Shown here: piece after piece, positions 24,241 to 36,053 of the stretch
Numbering within the stretch: the first letter of the stretch is position 1
How the letters are laid out: every line of letters starts with the position of its first letter
Source: Panopea generosa
Lineage: Eukaryota > Mollusca > Bivalvia > Adapedonta > Hiatellidae
Reading direction: 5' to 3'
NCBI GenBank assembly: GCA_029582155.1
Contig: CM055901.1
Location: 42,061,616 to 42,125,615, forward strand
DNA: 64,000 nucleotides
Position numbers and translations under genes: made by a program
Notes under the pieces: generated by a model
Told to the model about the DNA's origin: nothing
What the model saw: only the letters and a program-made list of their open reading frames with translations
Databases searched by the model: none

Positions 24241-24634
24241 GGTCAGCTACCACCATTGAGAGGGGCACTTTGATCGGCTGCAAAAAGTTTAGGGATGTTC
24301 CGGGCATATATTTTTATAGTAAGCTTATTTCTGGTTGGATGAAAATGTCAAACTGTAAATAAAATATAAGTTTATTATGTTTGTGTCAATAAAAATTTAA
24401 TTCATTTTATTAAGGAGACTGTAAGAAAAGTAAAATTGGTGAAGTTTTTATCGTGCTGAAAGTGGGGTTACCCAACTTCAGGGGGCAAAAAGAGGTAAAA
24501 AGTGGGGACATTTCAATTTGAGTTTAGGATAGTACTTTAATATGATGTAGGACTTTTTGGTCCACGAATGGTAGAAAAAGTGAAAATTAGGTCAAACGTT
24601 ATTATGTTAGTCTATGGAAAACGCAATGGTGGTA
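24241..24634. mobile_element. MITE copy 2, main part, interrupted near its right end
   Basis: Begins GGTCAGCTACCACCATTG 28 bp after copy 1 ends and follows copy 1 throughout, without the SINE. Its last few bases (GCTGAC, 27917-27922) lie beyond the 3.28-kb insertion at 24635-27914. Joining the flanks gives GGTGGTAGCTGAC, matching the copy 1 end GGTGGTTGGCTGAC. Confidence 0.8.
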
Positions 24635-27600
24635 CAGACCCTAAACCGCTCAAGTACCCCAATTGCATGCAAACGGAGTGCACTCAGAGTGTAAACGGAG
24701 TGCGAACGTAGCGCAGACAGAGCGTAGATTGAGCGCTGAAGGAGCGGACCTGGACGGTTAGCGAACGCTGGATTTTGAATAATAAACGCACTCCTGAACG
24801 CATGAAATAGATCGAGTGCTGATATGCTGAGTGCACTCAGATGCACAGTATATGCACTATACACTAGACACAGTAAGATAACTGATAACTTAACTATTCG
24901 TGCGCTACAGAGTGCACTCGTTCATTTGGATACACTCTTCTTTCATTATTTGAGCGTGAAGTCAATAATCAAAATCGAGATAAATAAGAAATTTTCTGTT
25001 CACATAAATATAAACCATGTTGTATATATAAATGTGGTTTTGGTATAACGCATGATAAAACTAATTTTGGTCAACAATTTGTAAATTATATCATAAATAT
25101 CAATATTGAGCTAATCATATAATAAAGTTTAAAAACCTATTTTATAATAGACGACGCATCAATGGTTATCTACGGTTTCAAGGCCAATTTAGTTGCACAT
25201 TTAAACATGATTTGGTTTGTGCAACAAAAATATAAATAAATTTATATATTATGTAAATAACAATTCGAAAATATGTAATGTGAAATCACTATTTGCCTTG
25301 CTATTTCGATATAAATTAGTTATAGAACATACAGAACATATATTTCAATTGGATTTAAGCGTATACAGCTCTAAACACACAAAAAAATCAATGCATTTGT
25401 GAATCAAACAAGTTTAGTTTTATATTTTCCCAAAACATAGTTACACAGAGTCTGTGCTTAGTTGTGAAAAAAATACACGTAAACTGTTATATTGCAATTA
25501 AAGTGAAAACAGTATACTCGTGCACATCTCATTAAAATATGAAAATAATAGTACCAAATTAATATCATTCTTAGATATAAATTGGGTCAGTAGTGCGGTG
25601 GATAGAGCTGGCTTCAGACGGCAGAGGTCGCGAGTTTGACCCGCGCTCTACCCTATGACTTTTCGAAACACAATTCAGTACCAGATCTAATAAAGGAATG
25701 CACTGGAGAATGATATGCATAAGCTCTGAGCTTGCTTCACAATCAAGCTAAATTAAATTATTGTAAAATAAATGTATGTATGCCAAAACAACACGACAGA
25801 CCGAATAATAATGATGATAATAATAATATCATATTTTTTTTTAGTATTGATTTTGACTATATATTTCTTATTGAATCACATGTCGTGGGTTAAATTAAGA
25901 TTCATTAATCTGGTACAAATTATAATCAAAATACACGCACGCACGTATCCAATATAAAAACTGTGACAAATCAAGTCAATTTATATCTATTATAATAACA
26001 GATCCAATGATAATAATATTTAAAAAATAATAAAACAAATAATAATAATACAAATAAATACTACATTTTCATTAGTTTTAAAATTGTAGGATTGTTTTTA
26101 TCTTGTGAAATTAACAATTCTGATTTTTAGTTTTATCTGTTTTTTATCAAGAGATATGTTGACATTCATCTCCTGCAGATTGGGAATGTAACTGACTTGT
26201 TTAATTAACTCACGGGACTAATGATAGATAATTAAAGGACAAAAACTGCAAACAGTCAAATATGTTCGTAATTTATAATAAATGCATTTGTTATGTAAAA
26301 TAAAACAACTAAATCGTAAGTATATTATTGCCCATGCATGCACGTTGATTTATTTTTGTTTTAAATTTATTTATTTTACATCAAAAGTCAAGATCCAGAA
26401 TGCCAGTTGTGGTAAATTGACAGCTCTAGATACACATCCCTTATTACGTGTGTCACACTTTCTACCATTCACTCAGTACTGGTTATATTTTATAACGTGG
26501 GGTTTTCGTTTCGTTAATTTAATGATATTAATATCATGGGTTTACATACTAAAGTATCGTTCTGAAACCTCGAATAACCAATACCTTAAATGCATTTGTT
26601 TGATTTGTTGTTAATTGGCTGGCAGTTTTTTCTTATATCTTTTCTTTTCAATCACATACTGCGGGTTCATTTAAGATTCGTCCATCTGGCACTCATTGCA
26701 ATCAAAATGAAAGCATCCGCAGGGTTCTTCCGTGGGCAATAGACCGGTAAGTCACCGCTTTGGTGTATTATTTAATTGACACAGTCTCACTGGCATGTGA
26801 CATAACGTAATTAACACCACGGGTGTCTGTATTGCTGCGTGTCATATAAGTAGCGATATAGCACAGTGGGTATATTTTCAAACAAGTTTAATATAGTTTG
26901 TATTTTAATTAATATATTAACATGAATCATACTATCAGTAAAAGAATAATTTGAGAAACACTGAAAAAAGGTTCTTTTCAGGTATATATATATACATAAT
27001 CAATACACTATTATTATTTTTCAAAAACCTTTTTTTATTTTAAATGTCAAATCCCAGCGCACGAATAAAAATAAATTTTCATCACCCATGCACTGCATAA
27101 TTTTATTATTGATTATAGGGCTGATTTTAGTTTGAACATTTAATTAACAAAAACCAGTGACATATCCACATATTGTTAGGTCACTGCTTATACTGATCAA
27201 ATGAATGGATTACTGTTAATCCAAAGACGTATAAGCGGTATTGAATTATTAATAACAATTACATATATTTAGTTTATGTTGATGATGTATCTATAAATTG
27301 TGTGGATAACTTTTTTTGCTTTCCTGTAAAAAACAGCTTACGATATATCAAAGAAGTTACTGACGCAAACACATTTCGCTCTGGATAGTAGAAGTCGGTA
27401 GAACGTGTGATATTCTTTGATCACACAGACCACAGGTCACGTATCAAAATATAGACTCCCTATTATCAGTAATGGTTTATCCCAAATTTACAACCTTTCG
27501 CCCAGCGGGTGACACAATATGTAGACAAACAATCGGATTATGAATTCAATTACCTTGACTAAATCCCATGTATACATTTTTTTTATTTATCCATTTTTTA

Positions 27601-27914
27601 ACAGCTTCAATTAAAAAGTCAATATGGAATCATTTTAAGAGTTAAGAGATTGCGATTGGTTATGGGCCGGAAACTGAACTGAGCGGACTGAACGATGAGT
27701 GAACGCTGAAGGAACGAAGCGAACGCTGAGAGGAGTATAAAATACAGATAGTAAACATCGCTCTTGAGTGAATACTTGCGTTTGTTTAAATTAACCGCAC
27801 TTAATCGAGTGCACGCAAACGGAGCGTAAATGGAGCGCAAACGGAGCGCGAACGGAGTGCAAACTGAGTGCAAACGGAGAGCAATTATGGGGTACTTGAG
27901 TGGTTTAGGGTCTG
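24635..27914. mobile_element. 3.28-kb TA-flanked terminal-inverted-repeat element, no transposase seen
   Basis: The ends are CAGACCCTAAACCGCTCAAG on the left and the complement of CAGACCCTAAACCACTCAAG on the right, an inverted repeat of about 27 bp with one mismatch, flanked on both sides by TA (24633-24634, 27915-27916). The empty-site logic from MITE copy 1 supports a TA target duplication. Next to both ends is a degenerate array of about 12 bp, GCAAACGGAGTG/GCGAACGGAGTG, in the same orientation at both ends rather than mirrored. The middle is very AT-rich, and the longest open frame is about 110 codons with no recognisable domain. A SINE lies inside at 25585-25765. The superfamily is not settled; TA duplication is compatible with Tc1/mariner-like enzymes but the ends are not familiar. 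Confidence 0.8.
25585..25765 (+). mobile_element. tRNA-derived SINE inside the 3.28-kb element
   Basis: The head GTGCGGTGGATAGAGCTGGC (box A) and GTCGCGAGTTTGACCCGCG (box B) are followed by CAGATCTAATAAAGGAATGC and a tail with AAGCTCTGAGCTTGCTTCAC. It is a relative of 16060-16310 in the same orientation. It inserted after the host element was in place. Confidence 0.75.
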
Positions 27915-27922
27915 TAGCTGAC

Positions 27923-28274
27923 TTTGTGTAAGGCTGTATTTAGACTCGCAAATTTTGATGACTGTTTACAACAAATATTTTCATTCGCAACTTCTTGGGT
28001 TGTTTACAGGGGACCTGTCTGTAATTTTTCAGCGCCACTGAAAGTTATAATGGGAAGTTGGGATTGATTACAATGATGACATTCAGCGGCAGCACAGTCA
28101 AAATAGTCTGGTACCCTGTTCAAATACATTTCCTACACTCATTACAAAGGGGGTGAACATTGGAATAAAAAGATATTCATGACTGACTGCAGCTGAAACA
28201 CATATCGATACATACATCAAATTCTAAAAATACATTTTACACAGCAAGTAATGTTTAATTGACACGAAGAGACA
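27923..28274. other. No gene or repeat recognised
   Basis: This is intronic sequence between MITE copy 2 and the inverted repeat partner. Confidence 0.45.
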
Positions 28275-28450
28275 AGACTATGTAACTATTACAATGATAG
28301 GATACAGTAGGATAGACAAATAGCAAAGTTACAAAGGTGGAATGATTCTTTTCCCATAAAGAACTAAGAAGAAAGAAACATTTACACCAATTGCACAGAA
28401 CAAATGACAAATTTCAGACTAAGAGTTATGGCGGTGATACCCTTCCATAA
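28275..28450 (-). repeat. Inverted repeat partner of 23113-23290
   Basis: Reverse-complement match to 23113-23290, including AACTAAGAAGAAAGAAACAT and ATGATAGGATACAGTAGG. The spacer of about 5 kb carries the MITE, SINE and TA-element nest. Confidence 0.75.
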
Positions 28451-28544
28451 AAGCAAGGTCTCAGTTGGGGGACTACAGTGTAAATAGGTTTATTGTAAAG
28501 GTTGATAATCACCATCTCACCAGGCAGTTTCGTTTGAATGTAGC

Positions 28545-28800
28545 TGTTGTATGGTACATGGCAGTGCTTTTAACAAATATTCAGTCATCATGATGGTATC
28601 TGCTTGACAGTATTTTGAGCACTGCCTCACTGGAGTATCATGCTGCGGAGCATACCCCACTAAATCACATTATATAGACACTGAGTCGACCAGACTGTAA
28701 ACTACCCTCTAAATTCTGAGTGCTAATTAAGTGAGGAAGCTTCTTGTACCATTTTTCAAGTCTTTGTATGATCCAGACGGAGATCAAACCTTGACCATTC
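28545..28800 (-). mobile_element. SINE, same family as 14325-14632, decayed head
   Basis: It shares AGTATTTTGAGCACTGCC, CTGGAGTATCATGCTG, CATACCCCACTAAATCACAT and AAGTCTTTGTATGATCC with the family. The tRNA-like head is degraded (GATCAAACCTTGACC). It is on the minus strand like its relatives. Confidence 0.6.
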
Positions 28801-28880
28801 GCATAAATATGTGAACATGATAAATGGAAAAGTGTTTTTCACTTAACACAAAGATTCTGTTTGATAAAACCCTTACTTTT

Positions 28881-29390
28881 TATACCCCCCTATTCGGAAA
28901 ATGATGTGGGGTTATGAGGGTTGGAGGTTGCATAATACTGTTTGTCTGTCTGTCCTTCCTGAAATGGTTTCAGCTTAACAACTTAAGTTCACTTTAAATT
29001 ATTCTTATGACATTTGAAAATTGATTACTATTGTTAAAAGGAAACATGGTATTGCTTTTGAGCTGAACAAGATCAAGGTCAAGGTTGCTGTTACTAAAAA
29101 TAGAAAAAATGGTTTTGCTCAATAACTCAAGTTTCTCTTTACATTTTTGAATGAAACTGTGTAATGGATTCTCATGTGAAAAGGTCACTTGGTATTGAAT
29201 TGAGCTTGCTTGGGTCAAGGTCAGGGTTTTTTTATAATGAAAATGGAAAAAATGTTTTCCCCTCAACAACTTTGATTTTCTCTTTAGATTTTTAGATAAC
29301 ATATTGTTAATTGATTTCTAACATAAAAAGGAAGTTTGGAAGTGCTTTTGAGCTAAATTAAGTCAAGAACAATGTATATATGGTGATAAA
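28881..29390 (-). mobile_element. Tandem-core element fragment, TATACCCCCC family
   Basis: The head TATACCCCCCTATTCGGAAA is followed by TGTTTGTCTGTCTGTCCTTC and about three units of roughly 160 bp, each with CTCAATAACTCAAGTTTCTC-like and GGTCAAGGTCAGG-like blocks. The related sequence at 53324-53480 directly precedes a PTP exon. Confidence 0.55.
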
Positions 29391-29582
29391 CATTCATTTT
29401 GTAATTTATTCTTATTTAAATCCAGCCAACTTCAGAAGGCCATTCCAAGTTTTATCAGTGATGAAAATACAAACCAAAACTTTAATCAAAATATATTGAA
29501 ACAAGCAACTTCATCAATTGAGAGGAAACCATTTCCAGACAGACAAACATACCAATTATCTATTTAAAGTAACATAATGACA

Positions 29583-29688
29583 TTATGAACTTACATATAA
29601 CAATGAACTTGCATATAACAATCAACTTGCATATAACAATCAACTTGCATATAACATAATGAACTTAAATATAATAATGAACTTGCAT
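29583..29688. repeat. 18-bp minisatellite, left arm
   Basis: About six units of AACAATGAACTTGCATAT and variants, the same unit as at 34316-36053. It ends just before the retroelement's ATAAC duplication at 29689-29693. Confidence 0.9.
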
Positions 29689-29693
29689 ATAAC

Positions 29694-29855
29694 TAAATAA
29701 GAGCGTGGTCTATTTGTTTAATCGTTATTCAGAAACAATGAACACGGTCTGAAAATAGACAATAATGAAACAAGTTGTAACAATCCTTAACATGTATTGT
29801 TTGTAAGTCATTATAGATACTAGTACTATTTATCTCTAAAGACTATAATCATCTA
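29694..29855 (-). repeat. LTR (3' LTR of the minus-strand retroelement)
   Basis: Matches 34153-34315 apart from about three differences. It begins TAAATAAGAG and ends AATCATCTA in plus-strand reading. Confidence 0.92.
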
Positions 29856-32800
29856 TCTCCCCCAAGTCTTTGGTAACTGATTCCAAACAAAGACTGAAAT
29901 GATGGTAAAAGTCGCTTGGTGTGCTGAGATAAACGTTCTGCTTCTTTCATATGATGCTTCCTCAGTGCTTCTTCCCTTGCTGCAAGTGTTTCATGCCAGG
30001 TATTAGGTGGATGGTATCGGCTAGGTGGGATAGGGATGAAGTCGCGAATAGGGCGACCAAATACGCACATAGCTGGTGAAAGTTTGGTATCTCTGTCAGG
30101 TGTGTTCCTGTATTGTAATATGGCACGCTGGAATGAATCTGTTTCAAGACCTCCGTTTGGTTTGTATTGTCCATGACCAGCCATTTGACAGTCTTGACTC
30201 CAACTTCTGCTCGGCAATTGCTATGAGGGAAAGCAACTGATGAAAGGCGATGATGAACTCCCCAATCCTTCAGATACTTGCGTGTGGCAGCAGATGTAAA
30301 CTCTGGTCAACCATCAGAGGCCAACTTATCAGGGATGCCAAAGGTGACAAATGTGCGACGAAGACAGTCTATTAGACCATTAGCGCCATTTTGAGCCCTT
30401 TCAACAATTGGCCAGTTTGAGTAACGGTCAACATCTAATAAGTAATTACAGCCTTTGTAATGGAAGTAATCAGCACATACACACTAGAATGGGTAATCTG
30501 AATTTGTCAATGGGGTGGGTGGTGCACTAAGATTAGAGGGGGCAATACGGTTGCAGTGCTGACATGTAGTGCGCAACATGCTGATAGCAGGTGTGATCCC
30601 TGGCCAGAAGACTGATGATTCTGCTCTTACAGTCATTGCCGTTACCCCTTGGTGTGCTGAATGAAGAGAAGCCAGAATTTCTTGTCTAAGTGATGGTGGG
30701 ATGACAACACGATCTTTGTATAGAATCACCCCGTCAGCGGTATGTAAATTGTCTCGAAACTGAAAGTTGTCCCGTAGTGTCTGTGGGAATTCATGGCGAT
30801 ATTCGGGCATGCCAGATTCAATGAGGTCCATGAGGGTCTGCATGTCATCATCACTAGATGTAGCTGTGCGTACTCTGTCCCTTGTAACAGATTTGAGATC
30901 TAATGAATTTAAGGATGACACTGCTGATACAGCAACAGTATCTTCAATTAAGCTCTCTGTTGCTGGGGTACGGAGTCCATACATTAATGAGGAACAGTGT
31001 GTGATTGCAGCCAGGGGTGACTGTATGGTGGCCACATCGTCCGTAAGCAACAACTGTTCTGCTTCACCAGTTGGGTGACGGGATATGCAATCAGTGGCCC
31101 GATGTCTAATACCTGGTATATGAACCATGTGGAACCTGTATCGCAGTGTTTTCTCCTGCAAATTCCGTAGACGTGAGTTGAAGATGTTCTCAAGTGACCT
31201 GTCTCCGAACAGTTTCAAAAGTGGTTTATGATCATCTGCAACAATTAGATGTTTGCAACCGAGCACAAAGTACCTGGCCTTGTCTAAAGCGTCTGCCACA
31301 GCCAGTGCCTCGCCTTCAATTGGGGCATATCGTGATTCAGCCGCATGCGTAAAACGGCTCCCAACAAGTGTAATCTTCCATCCGTCGTTGCAACAAAACG
31401 GTTCAGATTTAGGACAAGAGCAATGCTTCTGTAGTAGCCAGAAGCCAATTCCGTCTTTGGACCAATCTGTTGCAAGACAAGTAGGTCAGTCTGGATCAAA
31501 GATCTGAACACCCTCTTCAATTTCACTTGCAATAACATGTTTTGATTCTTCAAACAAGCTTTGTAGCTCACCAGTCCAGTAGAATGGCGTGTTTGGCTTT
31601 AATAACTGTTGGAAAAGGAGCATCTTTTCAGTCATGCTGAAGGCATACGCCACTTGGTTGACCAGTCCAAACCAGGAACGGATGTCAGTAATGTTCTTCG
31701 GTGTTGGAAAGTCAAGTATTGCTCGAAGGAACTTCCTGCATGGACGAACATTATACGATGCTATCTCAAACCCGGCAAATTCGACTGTGTCTTCAGCAAA
31801 CACAAACTTCTCTGGATTTAGTGTGATTCCATTCCTACCACATAAGTCTAACCATTGAACTGCCTGGAAGAAGCTTTCCGCTATAGAGTCAGACCATAGC
31901 AACACATCATCTACACATTTGGTCTTGTGGGAATATCAGAGATCAACTCATCATATCGTCTCGTGTATCCATCACCAGACGCAATGTACCCCTGAGGTGC
32001 TGTCTTGTAGCGATATCGTCCCCATGGTGTGATGAATGTTGTAAGATGACGATCTTCCTCACGAATAGGTACGCTATGATATCCATTCCAGGCATCAAAT
32101 ACAGTCTTTTTCTAACCATGTGGGACAGATCGGGCTTGATGGAATGGTGAAGGTGTATGATGGGTTTCACGTGTGGCATGAGCGTTGAGTGCCTGAAAGT
32201 CAACTGTCCGTCGAGGTTCACCGTTTTTCTTGGCACAAACCACCATTCTGTGGCACCATGTGACGGGCTCACTGACCAGAACTGGTTCAATAACCCCTAG
32301 ACGTACGTCCTGGTCAAGTCCAGCTTTAACGGTATCACGCCAATGAATGGGGACAGGTATTGGAGTGTGTTGAGCTACAGGTTCGGCATTAGGGTCAACC
32401 ATCAGCTTCATGGGAGGGACGTCCGTTAAAGGCAGGGATTGGTGCTCACATGTGTTGAAGGTACTGGACTTGTAATGATCTAACAAGAAGGCCTTTAAAC
32501 GTGGTACATTTTCCTCTGTCGCTGGAAACGGCAATTTCGGTGGGGGTGGTGGGGGTCCCTGGTGTTGAGGGCAGCTACATGTGTCAAACTGCTCTTGTAC
32601 TGATGAGTTCAGGTCTGGGTCATTTGTTGACTGGACACCTAATGCAGGGAAATTATCAGGAATGATGCCTAGCGCGGTGCAAGCCTCTCTGCTGAGGAAT
32701 AGTTTGTCTGAAGCGTCAGTGATATACGTCATCTGCCTAGTTTCAATAGTCTCACTGTTGTGATCTTTAGTGCTCAAGCGGAGGACTGTGGCACCGAGGA

Positions 32801-34152
32801 TCTTGATACCAAGATTTGTGGCTGTGTGCATTTGCATGGTTACAGGAATAAGGTCGGACTCTCGAAGACCGAGGCGATAGATTACCTTCAAACCAGCAAG
32901 GCAACTTTGGCATCCTGTGTCTGCCGTGGCAGGTAGAATAGCTGAAATTGTACGTGGATGAGTCAACTGAAAACCAAGGGCAGAGTAATCTTCAGGTGAG
33001 ACTCTAGCTACAACATTTACAAATGGTTGTGACTTAGATCGTTGCTTAACCCAAGAGTTTGATAGTTTGTCATATACACGATGAGCGATGCAAAGTGAAC
33101 GTTCAATACCAGAGTCATTTAACATACAAGAATCATCAAATACATTCACAACATCACTAACAGTACACAAAGCATCAAAAACAGCAGCATTGCCAGATAA
33201 TGTATCATTGTCTCTAGCTTTGGGGTTTTCTTTACTGCGACAGACACTCTCCATGTGATGATTGCGATGACATAATCTACAAATGTGTCCGTAAGCTGGG
33301 CACTCATTTCGATGAATACGAGCTGGAGCGCTTTTCCCATGACCTCTCTTGCCGCAGTAGGTGCACATTTCTGATTTGTCCTTAGGTAATAATGACTTGT
33401 CAGATTTGTTCTTTCTGTAAGTGCTACTTGCAGCTTCCAATGGATGAGAATCTAAAAGTCTAGAAGCGGAATGTTTGCCAGCTTCTTTAGTTTCAACAAA
33501 CTGGAAGACCTCTTCTAGGCTCATGTTTTGATTCTTGTCACCAAGAAGGTCTAGCTGGATTTCTGGATTGGCTATTCCCCTAGTTAACACATCGCGAAGG
33601 ATAGCATCTGTGTAATTAACATCACTGTCACAACTGGGGCATTTCATGATAAATTTACACACACCTGCTTGGCCGTGAAGACGAGCCCCGAAACTACGCA
33701 CTGTCTCATCACGGTCCTGACGCATATTATGGAGAGCTGCCCTAGCTACCATAGTGTTCTCTTCACGGACAGCCAGTTTCTTAATGGCAGCCATAACTTG
33801 TATTTCACTTTGATCTGTGAGACTACCACCAGCAGAACGTGTCAGGTCCTTTCGTAAAGGTTCATCACAACATTCTAACAGCTGCACAACCTTATCATGA
33901 CCTACTATTTTCATGGCGCTTACATAGTCCTTTCACCTTGACTGAAAGTATGTCCATTCCTCGCTAGTACCAGCTGCAGTGATTGTTGGTCTTTTGACCT
34001 TTTCAACTTTAGCACTAGGTCCTGAATTGTGAGTCACAGAGTGAGCCGTGATGAGTGCAGCCACGATAGCTGCATCCAGGTCATCTGTCTTGTACTCACA
34101 GCTGGGAATAGGACAGGCTACTTCTGGCAGTTGTAGGTTCAAGCCATGTTCA

Positions 34153-34315
34153 TAAATAAGAGAGTGGTCTATTTGTTTAATCGTTTATTCAGAAACAATG
34201 AACACGGTCTGAAAATAGACAATAATGAAACAAGTTGTAACAATCCTTAACATGTACTGTTTGTAAGTCATTATAGATACTAGTACTATTTATCTCTAAA
34301 GACTATAATCATCTA
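34153..34315 (-). repeat. LTR (5' LTR of the minus-strand retroelement)
   Basis: Partner of 29694-29855. Immediately interior, minus strand, is TGAACATGGCTTGAACC, where a primer-binding site would be expected. Its outer edge is followed by ATAAC and the minisatellite. Confidence 0.92.
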
Positions 34316-36053
34316 ATAACAATGAACTTACATATAACAATGAACTTGCATATAACAATGAGCTTACATATAACAATGAACTTGCATATAACAATGAACT
34401 TGCATATAACAATGAACTTGCATATAACAATGAACTTAAATATGACAATGAACTTGCATATAACAATGAACTTGCATATAACAATGAACTTGCATATAAC
34501 AATGAACTTAAATATGATAATGAACTTGCATATAACAATGAACTTGCATATAACAATGAACTTGCATATAACAATGAACTTGCATATAACAATGAACTTG
34601 CATAATTTTTATAACAATGAACTTAAATATGATAATGAACTTGCATATAACAATGAACTTGCATAATTTTTATAACAATGAACTTAAATATGATAATGAA
34701 CTTGCATATAACAATGAACTTACATAATATAACAATGAACTTACATATAACAATGAACTTACATAATATAACAATGAACTTACATATAACAATGAACTTA
34801 CATATAACAATGAACTTAAATATGATAATGAACTTGCATATAACAATGAACTTGCATATAACAATGAACTTAAATATGATAATGAACTTACATATAACAA
34901 TGAACTTGCATATAACAATGAACTTAAATATAATAATGAACTTGCATATAACAATGAACTTACATATAACAATGAACTTAAATATGATAATATACTTACA
35001 TATAACAATGAACTTACATAATATAACAATGAACTTACATAACATAACAATGAACTTGCATATAACAATGAACTTAAATATAACAATGAACTTACATATA
35101 ACAATGAACTTACATAATATAACAATGAACTTACATATAACAATGAACTTACATAATATAACAATGAACTTACATATAACAATGAACTTACATAATATAA
35201 CAATGAACTTACATATAACAATGAACTTACATAATATAACAATGAACTTACATATAACAATGAACTTGCATATAACAATGAACTTAAATATGATAATGAA
35301 CTTACATATAACAATGAACTTACATATAACAATGAACTTAAATATGATAATGAACTTACATATAACAATGAACTTACATAATATAACAATGAACTTACAT
35401 ATAACAATGAACTTACATAACATAACAATGAACTTGCATATAACAATGAACTTAAATATAACAATGAACTTACATATAACAATGAACTTACATAATATAA
35501 CAATGAACTTACATATAACAATGAACTTACATAATATAACAATGAACTTACATATAACAATGAACTTACATAATATAACAATGAACTTACATATAACAAT
35601 GAACTTACATAATATAACAATGAACTTACATATAACAATGAACTTACATATAACAATGAACTTAAATATGATAATGAACTTACATATAACAATGAACTTG
35701 CATATAACAATGAACTTAAATATAATAATGAACTTGCATATAACAATGAACTTACATATAACAATGAACTTAAATATGATAATGAACTTACATATAACAA
35801 TGAACTAACATAATATAACAATGAACTTACATATTACAATGAACTTACATAACATAACAATGAACTTGCATATAACAATGAACTTACATATAACAATGAA
35901 CTTACATAATATAACAATGAACTTACATAATATAACAATCAACTTGCATATAACACAATGAACTTAAATATAATAATGAACTTAAATATAATAATGAACT
36001 TATATATAACAATGAACTTGCATATAACAATGAACTTATATATAACAATGAAC
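34316..36053. repeat. 18/21-bp minisatellite, right arm, about 90 units
   Basis: Tandem ACATATAACAATGAACTT (18 bp), with the variants GCATATAACAATGAACTT, AAATATGATAATGAACTT and a 21-bp form ACATAATATAACAATGAAC(TT). Blocks of variants repeat as larger patterns: a stretch near 34980-35260 recurs near 35330-35640. Because units are multiples of three, long open frames exist on both strands (up to about 383 codons). These are tandem-repeat artefacts, not genes. Confidence 0.95.

Larger units (their letters stand above)
29694..34315 (-). mobile_element. Ty3/gypsy LTR retrotransposon fossil, broken, near full length
   Basis: This 4.6-kb element is on the minus strand, bracketed by two 162-163-bp LTRs and by ATAAC on each side (29689-29693, 34316-34320). 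Parts run from high to low coordinate: gag with a Cys/His knuckle region (about 33200-34140), aspartic protease with a DTG motif (about 32900), reverse transcriptase and RNase H (about 30950-32350), and integrase (about 29850-30700). No envelope-like frame is seen. This order (integrase last) is the Ty3/gypsy order. The coding region is broken, with roughly half a dozen interruptions. The two LTRs differ at about three positions, so the insertion is fairly young. The size and short LTRs resemble clam Steamer-type elements, but I have not assigned a lineage. Confidence 0.9.

Noticed and set aside
30767-31078. Plus-strand open frames within 29850-34140
   Set aside because: They are antisense shadows of the minus-strand retroelement fossil.
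34322-35821. Very long open frames (up to 383 codons) on both strands
   Set aside because: They are readings of an 18/21-bp minisatellite, open on both strands at once because the units are multiples of three.
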